Source of the DNA: Candidatus Omnitrophota bacterium
GTDB taxonomy: Bacteria; Ratteibacteria; UBA8468; MWAK01
Assembly: GCA_018829455.1 (NCBI GenBank)
Contig: JAHJUB010000040.1
Span: 1 to 16,307 of the forward strand
DNA: 16,307 bases
Reading direction: 5' to 3'
Made by a program: the position numbers and the translations under genes. A model generated the notes under the pieces. It was not told the DNA's origin, ran no database searches, and saw only the letters and a list, made by a program, of their open reading frames with translations. Positions 5,989 through 12,563 of this stretch are shown one piece after another. Every line of letters starts with the position of its first letter. Position 1 is the first letter of the stretch.

Positions 5989-7724
5989 ACGAAAAAATAG
6001 AAGACCTGCAGCCATTCTGGCATACAACCAGCCACATTCTGGCCCACGCGGTTAAGGACCTATATCCGGAAGTGAAATTAGGGACCGGCCCGGCGATTGA
6101 AAACGGTTTTTACTATGATTTTTACCGGTTGCAGCCGTTCACGCCGGAAGACCTGAAGCGGATTGAAGTCAGGATGAAGGAGATTGCGGCGGCAGGCCTG
6201 CCGATGGTACGGGAGGAGAGGGATAAGAGCGAGGCAGAAGAATTTTTCCGAAAAACCGGCGAGAATTTCAAATTGGAAATCATAAAGGAACTTCCCGGGG
6301 ATAAGGTTACCTTTTATCGCCAGGGCGAGTTTATTGATTTATGCGCCGGTCCTCATTTGGAATCAACCGGAAAAGTCAAAGCGCTCACCCTCCTTTCCGT
6401 GGCAGCCAGTTACTGGCGGGCCGATGAAAAGCGGGAGAGTATGCAGCGCATTTACGGGATTTCGTTTCCCGACCAGGCCGCTCTGGATGAATACCTGGAG
6501 CGTTTAAAAGAGATAAAGGAGCGGGACCACCGCCGGTTGGGCGTGGAACTTGACCTTTACAGTTTTCAGGATGAAGCCGGACCAGGTTTGGTTTTCTGGC
6601 ATCCTAAGGGCGCTGCGGTCCGGCACATTATGGAAGAGTATTTGATTCACGAACAGCAGAAGCGCGGTTACCAGATTCTCTATACTCCCCACTTATCTGA
6701 TGAACACCTCTGGCAGGTTTCCGGGCATCTTGATTTTTACCGGCAGTACATATTTCCGGCCCTGGAGACGGAAAATCGGCGTCTGTTGGTGAAGCCGATG
6801 AATTGTCCCGGCCACATCCTGATCTACAAGAACCGTCTCCGCAGTTACCGGGAACTGCCGTTGAGATGGGCGGAGATGGGTACCGTCTATCGTCTGGAGA
6901 AGAGCGGGGTGTTGCACGGTCTCCTGCGGGTGCGGGGGTTCACCCAGGATGACGCCCACATCTTTTGCCGTCCCGAAGACCTGGATAAGGAGATTAAGGA
7001 TGCGGTCTCTTTTGCCCTGGACGTATTAAGGACGTTCGGTTTTGCGGAATTTGAGATTTTTTTGAGTACCCGTCCGGAAAAATTTGTCGGTTCTGAAGGA
7101 AATTGGGAGCGGGCCACAGACGCTCTTAAAAAAGGCGTGGAAGCGGTCGGTATTGCCTACCGGGTTGACCCCGGCGAAGGCGTTTTTTACGGGCCCAAAA
7201 TCGACATTAAGATCAAAGATGCGTTAGGCCGTTCCTGGCAGTGTTCAACCATCCAGGTTGACTTCAATCTGCCGGAACGTTTCGGTCTTTCCTTTATTAA
7301 TTCTGAAGGAAAAGAAGAACAACCGATTATGATTCACCGGGCCTTGTTGGGTTCCCTGGAGAGGTTTTTCGGAGTGTTAGTTGAACATTACAAAGGCGCT
7401 TTTCCGTTCTGGCTGGCGCCGGTGCAGTTGGCTGTTCTGCCGATTACGGAAAAGGAATCTGATTACGCTCAAAAAGTATTTGAGCGCTTGACGAAAGACG
7501 GGTTTCGGGTTATGATTGATAACTCGGACGAAAAAATTTCCAAAAAAATCAGACGGGCGGAGCTGGAAAAAATTCCCTTTCTGGCGATTTTGGGAAAACG
7601 GGAGCAGGAAGCAGGCACAGTTTCTTTACGGCAGCACGGAAAAGGCGAGCAGGGCGTGATATCCAGAGAAGAACTGTTTGCTAAATTAAAGGAGTTTTGT
7701 AATCAAACAGGAGGTGCGACATAA
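5985..7724 (+). CDS. thrS: Threonine--tRNA ligase lacking the TGS domain
   Basis: Charges tRNA-Thr. The protein begins directly with the N2 editing domain: HTTSH (His13, His17) and later LCAGPH give the HxxxH/CxxxH metal site that clears Ser-tRNA-Thr. The class-II core has GHLDFYRQY, MNCPGH (zinc Cys), VRGFTQDDAHIF (zinc His) and MIHRALLGSLERF (zinc His). The anticodon-binding domain starts near APVQLAVLP. It is about 60 aa shorter than E. coli ThrRS (642 aa), which equals the missing N-terminal TGS domain; upstream bases belong to purB, so nothing was cut off. I prefer the ATG at 5985 (4-nt overlap with the purB stop); an in-frame ATG at 5973 would add four residues. It is followed immediately by infC. 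Confidence 0.96.
   Translation: MNEKIEDLQPFWHTTSHILAHAVKDLYPEVKLGTGPAIENGFYYDFYRLQPFTPEDLKRIEVRMKEIAAAGLPMVREERDKSEAEEFFRKTGENFKLEIIKELPGDKVTFYRQGEFIDLCAGPHLESTGKVKALTLLSVAASYWRADEKRESMQRIYGISFPDQAALDEYLERLKEIKERDHRRLGVELDLYSFQDEAGPGLVFWHPKGAAVRHIMEEYLIHEQQKRGYQILYTPHLSDEHLWQVSGHLDFYRQYIFPALETENRRLLVKPMNCPGHILIYKNRLRSYRELPLRWAEMGTVYRLEKSGVLHGLLRVRGFTQDDAHIFCRPEDLDKEIKDAVSFALDVLRTFGFAEFEIFLSTRPEKFVGSEGNWERATDALKKGVEAVGIAYRVDPGEGVFYGPKIDIKIKDALGRSWQCSTIQVDFNLPERFGLSFINSEGKEEQPIMIHRALLGSLERFFGVLVEHYKGAFPFWLAPVQLAVLPITEKESDYAQKVFERLTKDGFRVMIDNSDEKISKKIRRAELEKIPFLAILGKREQEAGTVSLRQHGKGEQGVISREELFAKLKEFCNQTGGAT
7709..7716 (+). promoter_or_regulatory. Shine-Dalgarno that selects the AUU start of infC
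   Basis: AGGAGGTG inside the 3' end of thrS, with 9 nt from its last core G (7714) to ATT at 7724. It is too far from the alternative GTG at 7742 (27 nt), which has no good site of its own. Confidence 0.75.
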
Positions 7725-8260
7725 TTCCAGGCAGAAAGTTTGTGCACAGACCGGCAAAAAGATTTATCAGGGTAAATTACCAGATTAACGCAAAGGAATT
7801 ACGGTTAATTGACGAGGCCGGCAATGCCGCCGGCGTGGTAAAGCGCGAGGATGCGCTGGCGCGCGCGAAAGCGGTCGGTCTTGACCTGGTGGAGGTTGTG
7901 GCTCAATCAGTTCCGCCGGTCTGCCGGATAATTGATTTTCACAAGTATAAATACGAGCAGGAGAAGAAGGAACGCGAACAGCGCAAGAAGCATCGGGCCG
8001 TGGAACAGAAGGAAATCAGGTTTTCCCCGGTAATCAGCGAACACGATTACACGTTTAAGAAAGAGCACATCAGAGAATTTATAAAGGCAGGCAACCGGGT
8101 TAAAGTTTTGGTGCGGTTTCGCGGCCGCCAGAATATCCACCCCGAAAGGGGACGTGAAATTCTGGACCGGCTTACCAAAGAATTAGCCGAGGTTGCGGTG
8201 GTGGAGAGAAGTTCGAGGTTTGAAGGCGGCGCAATTGACATAATTATGCGGCCGGTGTAA
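7724..8260 (+). CDS. infC: Translation initiation factor IF-3, probable AUU start
   Basis: IF-3 binds the 30S subunit, prevents early 50S joining and proofreads the start codon and initiator tRNA. The N-terminal domain has YQINAKELRLIDEAG and a DALARAKAVGLDLVEV helix. A charged linker rich in Lys/Glu/Arg (EQEKKEREQRKKHR) follows, then the C-terminal domain KEIRFSPVISEHDYTFKKEH and KVLVRFRGRQ. From ATT at 7724 the protein has 178 aa, starting (M)PGRKFVHRPAKRF. The ATT is in frame, shares its A with the thrS stop (TAATT) and sits at ideal distance from AGGAGGTG. E. coli infC also starts with AUU, which lets IF-3 repress its own synthesis; I infer the same here. GTG at 7742 (172 aa) is the fallback start. 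A 305-bp repeat-filled gap separates it from rpmI. Confidence 0.9.
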   Translation: MPGRKFVHRPAKRFIRVNYQINAKELRLIDEAGNAAGVVKREDALARAKAVGLDLVEVVAQSVPPVCRIIDFHKYKYEQEKKEREQRKKHRAVEQKEIRFSPVISEHDYTFKKEHIREFIKAGNRVKVLVRFRGRQNIHPERGREILDRLTKELAEVAVVERSSRFEGGAIDIIMRPV

Positions 8261-8276
8261 AATATATAGCGCTCGG

Positions 8277-8438
8277 TTGTCTCTTTTGCTACACACGCGC
8301 CGCGTCAGGCAAAATTTACGCAATTCGTAGACGAGCCTCGCCGTGTTCTCGCCAAAACAACTGGCGAGCCCCGGCTACTCATCTCCTCATTTTGCTTATT
8401 TTGCACTGCCGCTTTACGAAGTGTAGCAAAAGAGACAA
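8277..8438. repeat. 162-bp foldback element with perfect 18-bp terminal inverted repeats
   Basis: TTGTCTCTTTTGCTACAC at 8277-8294 is the exact reverse complement of 8421-8438. Inside, GCAAAAT and two ATTTTGC stretches can extend the pairing. A nested hairpin CTCGCCA (8348-8354) / TGGCGAG (8362-8368) lies within a GTAG...CTAC-bounded core. It has no ORF, so it would be a non-autonomous MITE-like element. It sits inside the infC-rpmI interval. Confidence 0.8.
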
Positions 8439-8470
8439 ACCTCGCTTGAAGAAAAACTATAAGGCGAGTA

Positions 8471-8496
8471 GTAGGACAGGCGTCCCGCCTGTCATC
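8471..8496. repeat. Family 5 palindrome (copy 1)
   Basis: GACAGGCG (8475-8482) / CGCCTGTC (8486-8493) with a TCC loop. Identical cores occur at 11624-11642 and, in inverse orientation, at 12535-12553. Confidence 0.85.
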
Positions 8497-8509
8497 TGTA
8501 TCTGTAAAT

Positions 8510-8543
8510 GTAGGGGAGGGGCTATGTCCCCTCCCGAACGTAG
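8510..8543. repeat. GC-rich palindrome upstream of rpmI
   Basis: GGGAGGGG (8514-8521) / CCCCTCCC (8528-8535) inside GTAG (8510-8513) and GTAG (8540-8543). It resembles family 1 in its GTAGGGG start but has different arms. It lies 22 nt before the rpmI ATG, and no convincing Shine-Dalgarno lies between. Confidence 0.7.
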
Positions 8544-8565
8544 TGCACTTTAAAGAAAAAATAAA

Positions 8566-8763
8566 ATGCCTAAAGCTAAAACGAGAAAGAGCGCGGCCAA
8601 AAGACTAAAAAGAACCGGTACCGGAAAGGTCAAACGGGCGCAGGCGTATGCCAGCCATCTTCTTTCGGGTAAAAAGCGTAAGCGAAAAGCCAGACTGCGC
8701 AAAACCGTTCTGGTTTCGGGTTCCGATGCTAAATCAATCAGGAGGTTGATGCCTTATGCCTAG
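8566..8763 (+). CDS. rpmI: 50S ribosomal protein L35
   Basis: Small basic 23S-binding protein of the large subunit. The 65-aa sequence starts MPKAKTRKSAAKRLKRTGTGKVKR, has the ASHLLSGKKRKRKARLRK core and ends IRRLMPYA, all as in the L35 family. The ATG is preceded only by an A-rich stretch without a clear Shine-Dalgarno. It sits in the conserved infC-rpmI-rplT order, but the 305 bp before it are filled by repeats, so an internal promoter or a structured leader is possible. Its last eight bases overlap rplT. Confidence 0.95.
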   Translation: MPKAKTRKSAAKRLKRTGTGKVKRAQAYASHLLSGKKRKRKARLRKTVLVSGSDAKSIRRLMPYA

Positions 8764-9133
8764 GAGTACCAATAATCCGGCGGCACGTCAACGGCACAAG
8801 AAGGTGTTGAAGCGTGCCAAGGGTTTTCGTCAGGCTCGTTCTAAATGGTACCAGTTTGCCAAGCAGTTTTCGGAGAAGAGTCTGGATTATGCCTGGCGCG
8901 GACGCCGGATACGGAAGCGTGATTTTCGTTCATTGTGGATTGTCAATATCAACGCTGCGGCACGAGAGCATGGTCTTTCTTATCGCCACTTCATTCACGG
9001 CTTGAAAGAAGCCGGAATTCTGCTTGACCGTAAAGTTCTGGCGGACCTGGCTGTTTCCGAACCGGCTACTTTTCAAAAACTTGCGGAAACCGTTAAAAGC
9101 AAGTTGTCTGCTCCTCCCCAGTCCCCGGCGTAG
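8756..9133 (+). CDS. rplT: 50S ribosomal protein L20
   Basis: Early-assembly 23S rRNA-binding protein; in E. coli and Bacillus it also represses its own operon. The 125-aa protein has the basic N-terminal arm (ARQRHKKVLKRAKGFRQARSK), then RRIRKRDFRSLWIVNINAAAREHGLSYRHFIHGLKEAGI and DRKVLADLAV, the L20 signature block. The N-terminus reads PRSTNNPAARQRH rather than the common PRVKRGV. The start overlaps the rpmI stop by eight bases, and AGGAGG near 8740 provides the ribosome site. It is the last gene of the rightward cluster; a family 1 double palindrome and a T-run follow. Confidence 0.95.
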   Translation: MPRSTNNPAARQRHKKVLKRAKGFRQARSKWYQFAKQFSEKSLDYAWRGRRIRKRDFRSLWIVNINAAAREHGLSYRHFIHGLKEAGILLDRKVLADLAVSEPATFQKLAETVKSKLSAPPQSPA

Positions 9134-9179
9134 CGCCCTCATTTTGTCATTTCCGCGGATATTAGGCGGGAATCTATTT

Positions 9180-9229
9180 GTAGGGGTTCAATTTATTGAA
9201 CCCGCGGGCGCGATGAATCGCGCCCCTAC
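9180..9229. repeat. Family 1 double palindrome, 50 bp (copy B)
   Basis: GTAG, palindrome GGGTTCAAT-TT-ATTGAACCC (9184-9203), GC, palindrome GGGCGCGAT-GA-ATCGCGCCC (9206-9225), CTAC. The layout 4+20+2+20+4 is the same as the 14021-14070 copy. The CTAC end contains the comEC stop codon on the minus strand. Confidence 0.9.
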
Positions 9230-9236
9230 GTTTTTT
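9206..9236 (+). terminator. Possible terminator of the rplT cluster formed by a repeat
   Basis: The 9-bp GC-rich hairpin 9206-9225 is followed after five bases by six T (9231-9236), 73 bp past the rplT stop. The gap between stem and T-run is longer than ideal. Confidence 0.45.
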
Positions 9237-10698
9237 CCCTGCTTGTTCTTTTCCGCCCGAAAATCAGCAAAACCGCCAGTGGTATATAACCGAGAAAATA
9301 GTAGTATCTGCCCGTTGGGACCGTTAAGGAAATAAAAGGCAGTTCGGAGATTGACCGGGTAAGGTAATAAAAGGTGGTTGAAAGAAAAAGAGCGGCCGGA
9401 CCGAAAATGGCGCCGGCGATGCCCGGCAGAATGACCAGAAAAGTTTCAAAGACGATTAAAGCGGAGAACGGTACGAAAAAAAGATTGGTGAAAACACCCA
9501 GAACCTGAATGTTGCCGAAGTGGAAAGCAACCAGCGGGATACTTGCTAACTGACCGATGATTGCGGCCGCCAAGCCGGTTGCCAGCCAATTTGGGAAGAA
9601 CGGGAAGTAGCCGCTTACCCGGTCTGCTCCGGCAATGAGACCCAGGGTGATGCCGAAGGTCAACTGCCATCCGGCGTTGAGCAGGGAATGGGGGTTGACC
9701 AAAAGCAGGAGAAAGGCGGCAAAACAGAGGGCGTAAATCGGTTTGCTCGGACGGTTCAGGACTTTGCCCAGGTAGTAAAATCCGGCCATCAGACCGGCGC
9801 GCACCACCGGCGCAGCCAGGCCGCAGGCCAGAGTAAAAAGGAAGATGGCGGGAAGACAGCAGGCGGCGCGCAGCCGCGGGTGCAGCGGAAAAGGCGACAG
9901 GATAAGGTGCAGGAAGAGCAGAAAGAAAGCGACGTTGAAACCGGATACAACTAAAAGGTGGTAGGTTCCAATTTTGCGGAAAGGTTCTTTTACAACCGCT
10001 TTCGGCTGGCGCAGGCCGAATGACATCGCTTCCAGGATGACGGCTTGCGGTTCTTCCGGCACGGCCCGGGCCAGTCTATTTTTCAGGTGCGCTCTCAGCC
10101 GGAACGAAAAGGAAAGAACCCGGGAAAGTTGTTCCGTGCCGAAAACGGACAGGTCGGCGTTTTTGGGATAGGCGACCGCATAGATACGCTGGCGGGCAAG
10201 ATAGGCCGGGTAATCAAAATCATTTTCCGCTATCGGTTTTTCCACGACCACCCTCGCCCTTATTCGGTCTCCGTAGTAGAGTGGCACGGACCCACCCTTA
10301 AAGACCAGAAGCAGGTTTCCGCTGACCGGCCAGATGCTGATTGGTTCTATGATTTTTTCCAGACGCACCAGCGCTCTTCCATTTTCTTCCGCCGGGTTGT
10401 TAACCACCGTTCCCTGGATGAGCATTGGTCCTTTGGTCTGAAACCGGTTAATATCGGAAGGCGGGATGTTCCGGTAGCGCTGGGTGTGGCTGATGCCGAA
10501 AAAGAGAAAACAAAGCAGGAGGAGGAAAGAAGCAACGGCTTCTTTTCGGCGAATGGTCGCGGCGAACGCTAACAGCGATAATGCGGCTAGATAAAAGAAG
10601 AGATACGGATTTTGGGGAACTATTCCGGCGAGTAAGATTCCAAAAATAAAGAAAACTAACCCGGTCGGTAAAGGTTCAACCGGGAAGGGTGCCTTCAT
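9226..10698 (-). CDS. comEC: ComEC/Rec2-family DNA uptake membrane protein without the C-terminal hydrolase domain
   Basis: Polytopic inner-membrane protein of the competence channel family. The N-terminal part (about residues 10-70) is several membrane helices with a DUF4131-like soluble segment after it (to about 190). The Competence domain core follows, with ILEAMSFGLRQ and GTYHLLVVSGFNVAFFLLFLH, then many helices. At 490 aa it stops after the Competence domain and lacks the metallo-beta-lactamase-like domain found in full-length ComEC (about 750 aa). No such ORF follows here. The TAG stop belongs to a family 1 repeat (GTAGGGG), so the tail KRTSREKT may have been cut by that insertion. The start overlaps the dapF end by 23 bp, so the two are co-transcribed. 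A role in transformation is inference only. Confidence 0.88.
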   Translation of the reverse strand: MKAPFPVEPLPTGLVFFIFGILLAGIVPQNPYLFFYLAALSLLAFAATIRRKEAVASFLLLLCFLFFGISHTQRYRNIPPSDINRFQTKGPMLIQGTVVNNPAEENGRALVRLEKIIEPISIWPVSGNLLLVFKGGSVPLYYGDRIRARVVVEKPIAENDFDYPAYLARQRIYAVAYPKNADLSVFGTEQLSRVLSFSFRLRAHLKNRLARAVPEEPQAVILEAMSFGLRQPKAVVKEPFRKIGTYHLLVVSGFNVAFFLLFLHLILSPFPLHPRLRAACCLPAIFLFTLACGLAAPVVRAGLMAGFYYLGKVLNRPSKPIYALCFAAFLLLLVNPHSLLNAGWQLTFGITLGLIAGADRVSGYFPFFPNWLATGLAAAIIGQLASIPLVAFHFGNIQVLGVFTNLFFVPFSALIVFETFLVILPGIAGAIFGPAALFLSTTFYYLTRSISELPFISLTVPTGRYYYFLGYIPLAVLLIFGRKRTSREKT

Positions 10699-11527
10699 AG
10701 ACGATGCGTACCTCTCCGGCGATAAATATTTCTTTATCCTGTTCGCTGACGGTCAGGATTTCTCCGGAAGCCGCCTGAACTTTAACCGGCAGAAGGATTT
10801 TACCGAGTTGACGGAGCAGGAAACCGGCCGCCGCCGTTCCGGTCCCGCAGGAGAGCGTTTCGTCTTCCACGCCCCGTTCGTATGTTCGGATGAGGATGAG
10901 ATTATTTTTTATTTTTACAAAATCAACGTTGGCGCCGGCCGATGCAAATTTAGGGTGAAAACGAATTTTGCGTCCCAGTTCCTTTACCGGAAAATTTTCC
11001 AGGTCTTCAACCTCGATTATCGTATGAGGAACACCGGTGTTGACGAAATTGGCCGTAAACTGTCTTCCGTCAACGTCCAGGGGAAAAGATAGTGTTGGTT
11101 CCCTGGGTTCGCCCAGACTGGCGGTAACGAAATTCCCCTTCACTTTTCCCCGGCGCAAGCCGGCTTTCGTTTCCACCGCGATAAAATGTTCTGCCTCAGA
11201 TAGACCTTTACGGACCAGGTAAAGCAGGAAACAGCGCAAGCCGTTTCCGCACATTTCCGCTTCCGAGCCGTCCGGGTTGAAGATGCGCATGCGGTATTCG
11301 GCCTGGTTTTTTTCGTAGTGCGAGGCTTTAGTCTTACCGGTTGTTGATTTTTCGTAGTGCGACCCTTTCAGGGTCGCTTTTTCCAAAAGAAGCATGCCAT
11401 CGGCTCCGACGGACAGATGCCTTCGGCATAAGTCCTGGGCCATTTTAGCCGGGTTGGGAATCTTTTCCAACCGGCTGTCAATGATGATAAAGTCGTTTCC
11501 GGAACCAACCGCTTTTGTAAAGACCAT
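10676..11527 (-). CDS. dapF: Diaminopimelate epimerase with an in-frame repeat insertion
   Basis: Converts LL-DAP to meso-DAP for lysine and peptidoglycan. GSGNDFI (8-14), NPDGSEAEMCGNG with catalytic Cys93, and ETLSCGTGTAAAGF with catalytic Cys227 are present. Between GADGMLLLEKA and the EYRMRIFN strand, where the family normally has a short linker, lie about 23 extra residues (52-74) with two SHYEK repeats 13 residues apart, read from a palindromic repeat. Cys93 compared with Cys73 in E. coli (recalled) shows the shift. The start is the ATG at 11527 (MVFTKAVGSGNDF). An upstream in-frame ATG (11584) would add 19 residues encoded by a different repeat and is rejected. No Shine-Dalgarno is visible. 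283 aa. Confidence 0.95.
   Translation of the reverse strand: MVFTKAVGSGNDFIIIDSRLEKIPNPAKMAQDLCRRHLSVGADGMLLLEKATLKGSHYEKSTTGKTKASHYEKNQAEYRMRIFNPDGSEAEMCGNGLRCFLLYLVRKGLSEAEHFIAVETKAGLRRGKVKGNFVTASLGEPREPTLSFPLDVDGRQFTANFVNTGVPHTIIEVEDLENFPVKELGRKIRFHPKFASAGANVDFVKIKNNLILIRTYERGVEDETLSCGTGTAAAGFLLRQLGKILLPVKVQAASGEILTVSEQDKEIFIAGEVRIVYEGTLPG
11306..11377. repeat. Palindromic repeat pair inside dapF (family 9)
   Basis: Perfect hairpin GCGACCCT (11359-11366) / AGGGTCGC (11370-11377), with a 15-nt direct repeat TTTTTCGTAGTGCGA at 11309-11323 and 11348-11362, period 39 (13 codons). The second GTAGTGCGA unit carries GGCTTTAG and looks like a decayed sister with a different arm sequence. The frame stays open. 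Confidence 0.8.
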
Positions 11528-11531
11528 AATA

Positions 11532-11598
11532 GTTGAGAACGACACTCGTCCCTGCCATTCGCCGAAGAGACGAAGAAAGTGCAATTTCTGGCAGGGTT
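11532..11598 (-). repeat. Family 3 67-bp repeat (copy 1)
   Basis: The reverse complement matches the tandem units at 12305-12435, with a handful of differences. In this copy the stem is CCCTGCCA/TGGCAGGG, while the others have CCCGGCCA/TGGCCGGG, a compensated change. It ends four bases before the dapF start codon and so forms its 5' flank. Confidence 0.85.
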
Positions 11599-11709
11599 GT
11601 CATTGCGAGCCCCGTTTCGGTGGGACAGGCGTCCCGCCTGTCATGTAATTGGGGTGTGGCAATCTCATTATCAAACCGGGATTGCTGCGCAAACTATGCC
11701 CGCAATGAC
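11599..11709. repeat. Family 4 foldback element (copy 2) carrying a nested family 5 palindrome
   Basis: Ends GTCATTGCG (11599-11607) and CGCAATGAC (11701-11709). Internal GGCAATCTC and GGGATTGC mirror copy 1. The family 5 block at 11619-11644 (GACAGGCG/CGCCTGTC) interrupts the left half and makes this copy longer than the 79-bp copy 1. Confidence 0.8.
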
Positions 11710-11761
11710 AATTTTATTTTAACATTTTCGGTGTTTAGCCGCAAGAATTTTTGTCAATTTG

Positions 11762-11770
11762 TGATACAAT
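11762..11770 (+). promoter_or_regulatory. Extended -10 promoter of the Nudix gene, likely leaderless
   Basis: TGATACAAT matches an extended -10 (TG, one base, TACAAT at 11765-11770). No good -35 lies at 17-18 bp. The ATG is 6 nt downstream, and no Shine-Dalgarno fits in that space. Confidence 0.5.
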
Positions 11771-11776
11771 ATCCGT

Positions 11777-12262
11777 ATGAATTTTAAACGCATATTTTTT
11801 TCTTGGCAGATTTTTAAAAGAGCGGTGGAGAGTCGTCTGGGTTATATCCGGCGGAAATTCGGCCATTACCCGATTCCTACGGTGGATATTATTATTGAAA
11901 TTGAGAATAGCAAGGTGATTTTAATTAAACGGAAGAACCCGCCGTACGGTTGGGCGATTCCGGGCGGGTTTGTTGACCGGGGAGAAAGTCTGGAACAAGC
12001 CGCCGCCCGCGAGGCAAAAGAAGAGACCAGTTTGGAAGTCAGCAATCTGCGCCAGTTTCATACCTACAGCGCTCCGGACCGGGACCCGCGTTTTCACGCC
12101 ATCTCTACGGTCTTCACGGCCAAAGCCGGCGGCCAGCCAAAGGCGGAAGACGATGCGATTGAAATCGGAATTTTTGGTGAAAAAGAGCTGCCGGACGAAA
12201 TCGCTTTTGACCACCGGGAAATTTTAGCGGATTATTTTTCCGCAAAACTTTCAAAGAGTTAA
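11777..12262 (+). CDS. Nudix hydrolase, ADP-ribose pyrophosphatase-like
   Basis: The 161-aa protein has a full Nudix box at residues 64-86 (GFVDRGE, then RE at 78-79 and EE at 82-83), with Ser at the usual Gly position near its end. Upstream, GYIRRKFGHYPIPTVDIIIEIE and KNPPYGWAIPGG are typical of the ADP-ribose/NADH-type branch, which hydrolyses nucleoside diphosphates linked to another group using Mg2+. The N-terminal 30 residues are basic and aromatic with no clear signal peptide. The substrate cannot be told from the sequence. It is monocistronic, bounded on both sides by repeats, with a -10 box 6 nt before its ATG. A UUCG-capped hairpin follows the stop. Confidence 0.88.
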   Translation: MNFKRIFFSWQIFKRAVESRLGYIRRKFGHYPIPTVDIIIEIENSKVILIKRKNPPYGWAIPGGFVDRGESLEQAAAREAKEETSLEVSNLRQFHTYSAPDRDPRFHAISTVFTAKAGGQPKAEDDAIEIGIFGEKELPDEIAFDHREILADYFSAKLSKS

Positions 12263-12275
12263 ACGCTTTAATTAG

Positions 12276-12290
12276 CGCACCTTCGGTGCG
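12276..12290 (+). terminator. Hairpin with UUCG loop after the Nudix gene
   Basis: CGCACC/GGTGCG, 13 nt after the stop codon, closed as C(UUCG)G. There is no T-run after it, so it may only stabilise the 3' end. Confidence 0.35.
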
Positions 12291-12295
12291 AACTT

Positions 12296-12479
12296 GTAGT
12301 TGCCAACCCGGCCAGAAGTTGCACCCTCTTCGTCTCTTCGGCGTATGGCCGGGACGAGTGTAGTTCTCAACCCGGCCAGAAGTTGCACCCTCTTCGTCTC
12401 TTCGGCGTATGGCCGGGACGAGTGTAATTCTCAACCTTGGTTGGCTCTTTTAACCACGCCGAGCAAGCTCGGCAACAAC
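12296..12479. repeat. Composite: family 2 element interrupted by two tandem family 3 units
   Basis: Family 2 arms GTAGTTGCC (12296-12304) and GGCAACAAC (12471-12479, one mismatch), with CAACC/GGTTG (12432-12443) and GCCGAGC/GCTCGGC (12458-12473), enclose two family 3 units. Those units lie at 12305-12371 and 12369-12435 (period 64) and differ at one base. Each ends in GTARTTCTCAACC, echoing the GTAGTTGCCAACC of the host arm. Confidence 0.8.
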
Positions 12480-12532
12480 CGTAGTCCAGGAGACGCAAAG
12501 ATTGTAACTTCGTCTCTGCCCGGCGTCAACAG

Positions 12533-12558
12533 ATGACAGGCGGGACGCCTGTCCCACC
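12533..12558. repeat. Family 5 palindrome (copy 3, inverse orientation)
   Basis: GACAGGCG (12535-12542) / CGCCTGTC (12546-12553) with a GGA loop. The flanks AT and CCACC are the reverse of those at 11619-11644. Confidence 0.85.
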
Positions 12559-12563
12559 TTTTC

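Noticed and set aside
8261..8565. T-box or classic L20 leader before rpmI
   Set aside because: No T-box sequence or specifier loop was seen, and the region is explained by inverted repeats; an L20 site could not be judged by eye.
11528..11584. 19-residue N-terminal extension of DapF
   Set aside because: It is encoded by a family 3 repeat; the family N-terminus begins at MVFTKAVGSGNDF (11527).
11751..11770. TTGTCA as the -35 box of the Nudix promoter
   Set aside because: It is only 8 bp from TACAAT, far below the 16-18 bp needed; an extended -10 is the better reading.
11533..11787. Open reading frame starting MRTTLVPAIRRRDEE (and its relative on the minus strand at 12114-12434)
   Set aside because: These are translations of the family 3, 4 and 5 repeats; the similarity between the two comes from the repeat, and the second overlaps the Nudix gene on the opposite strand.
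12305..12435. 64-bp tandem repeat as a CRISPR or satellite
   Set aside because: Only two directly abutting copies without spacers, and a third dispersed copy near dapF; this fits a mobile palindrome family.
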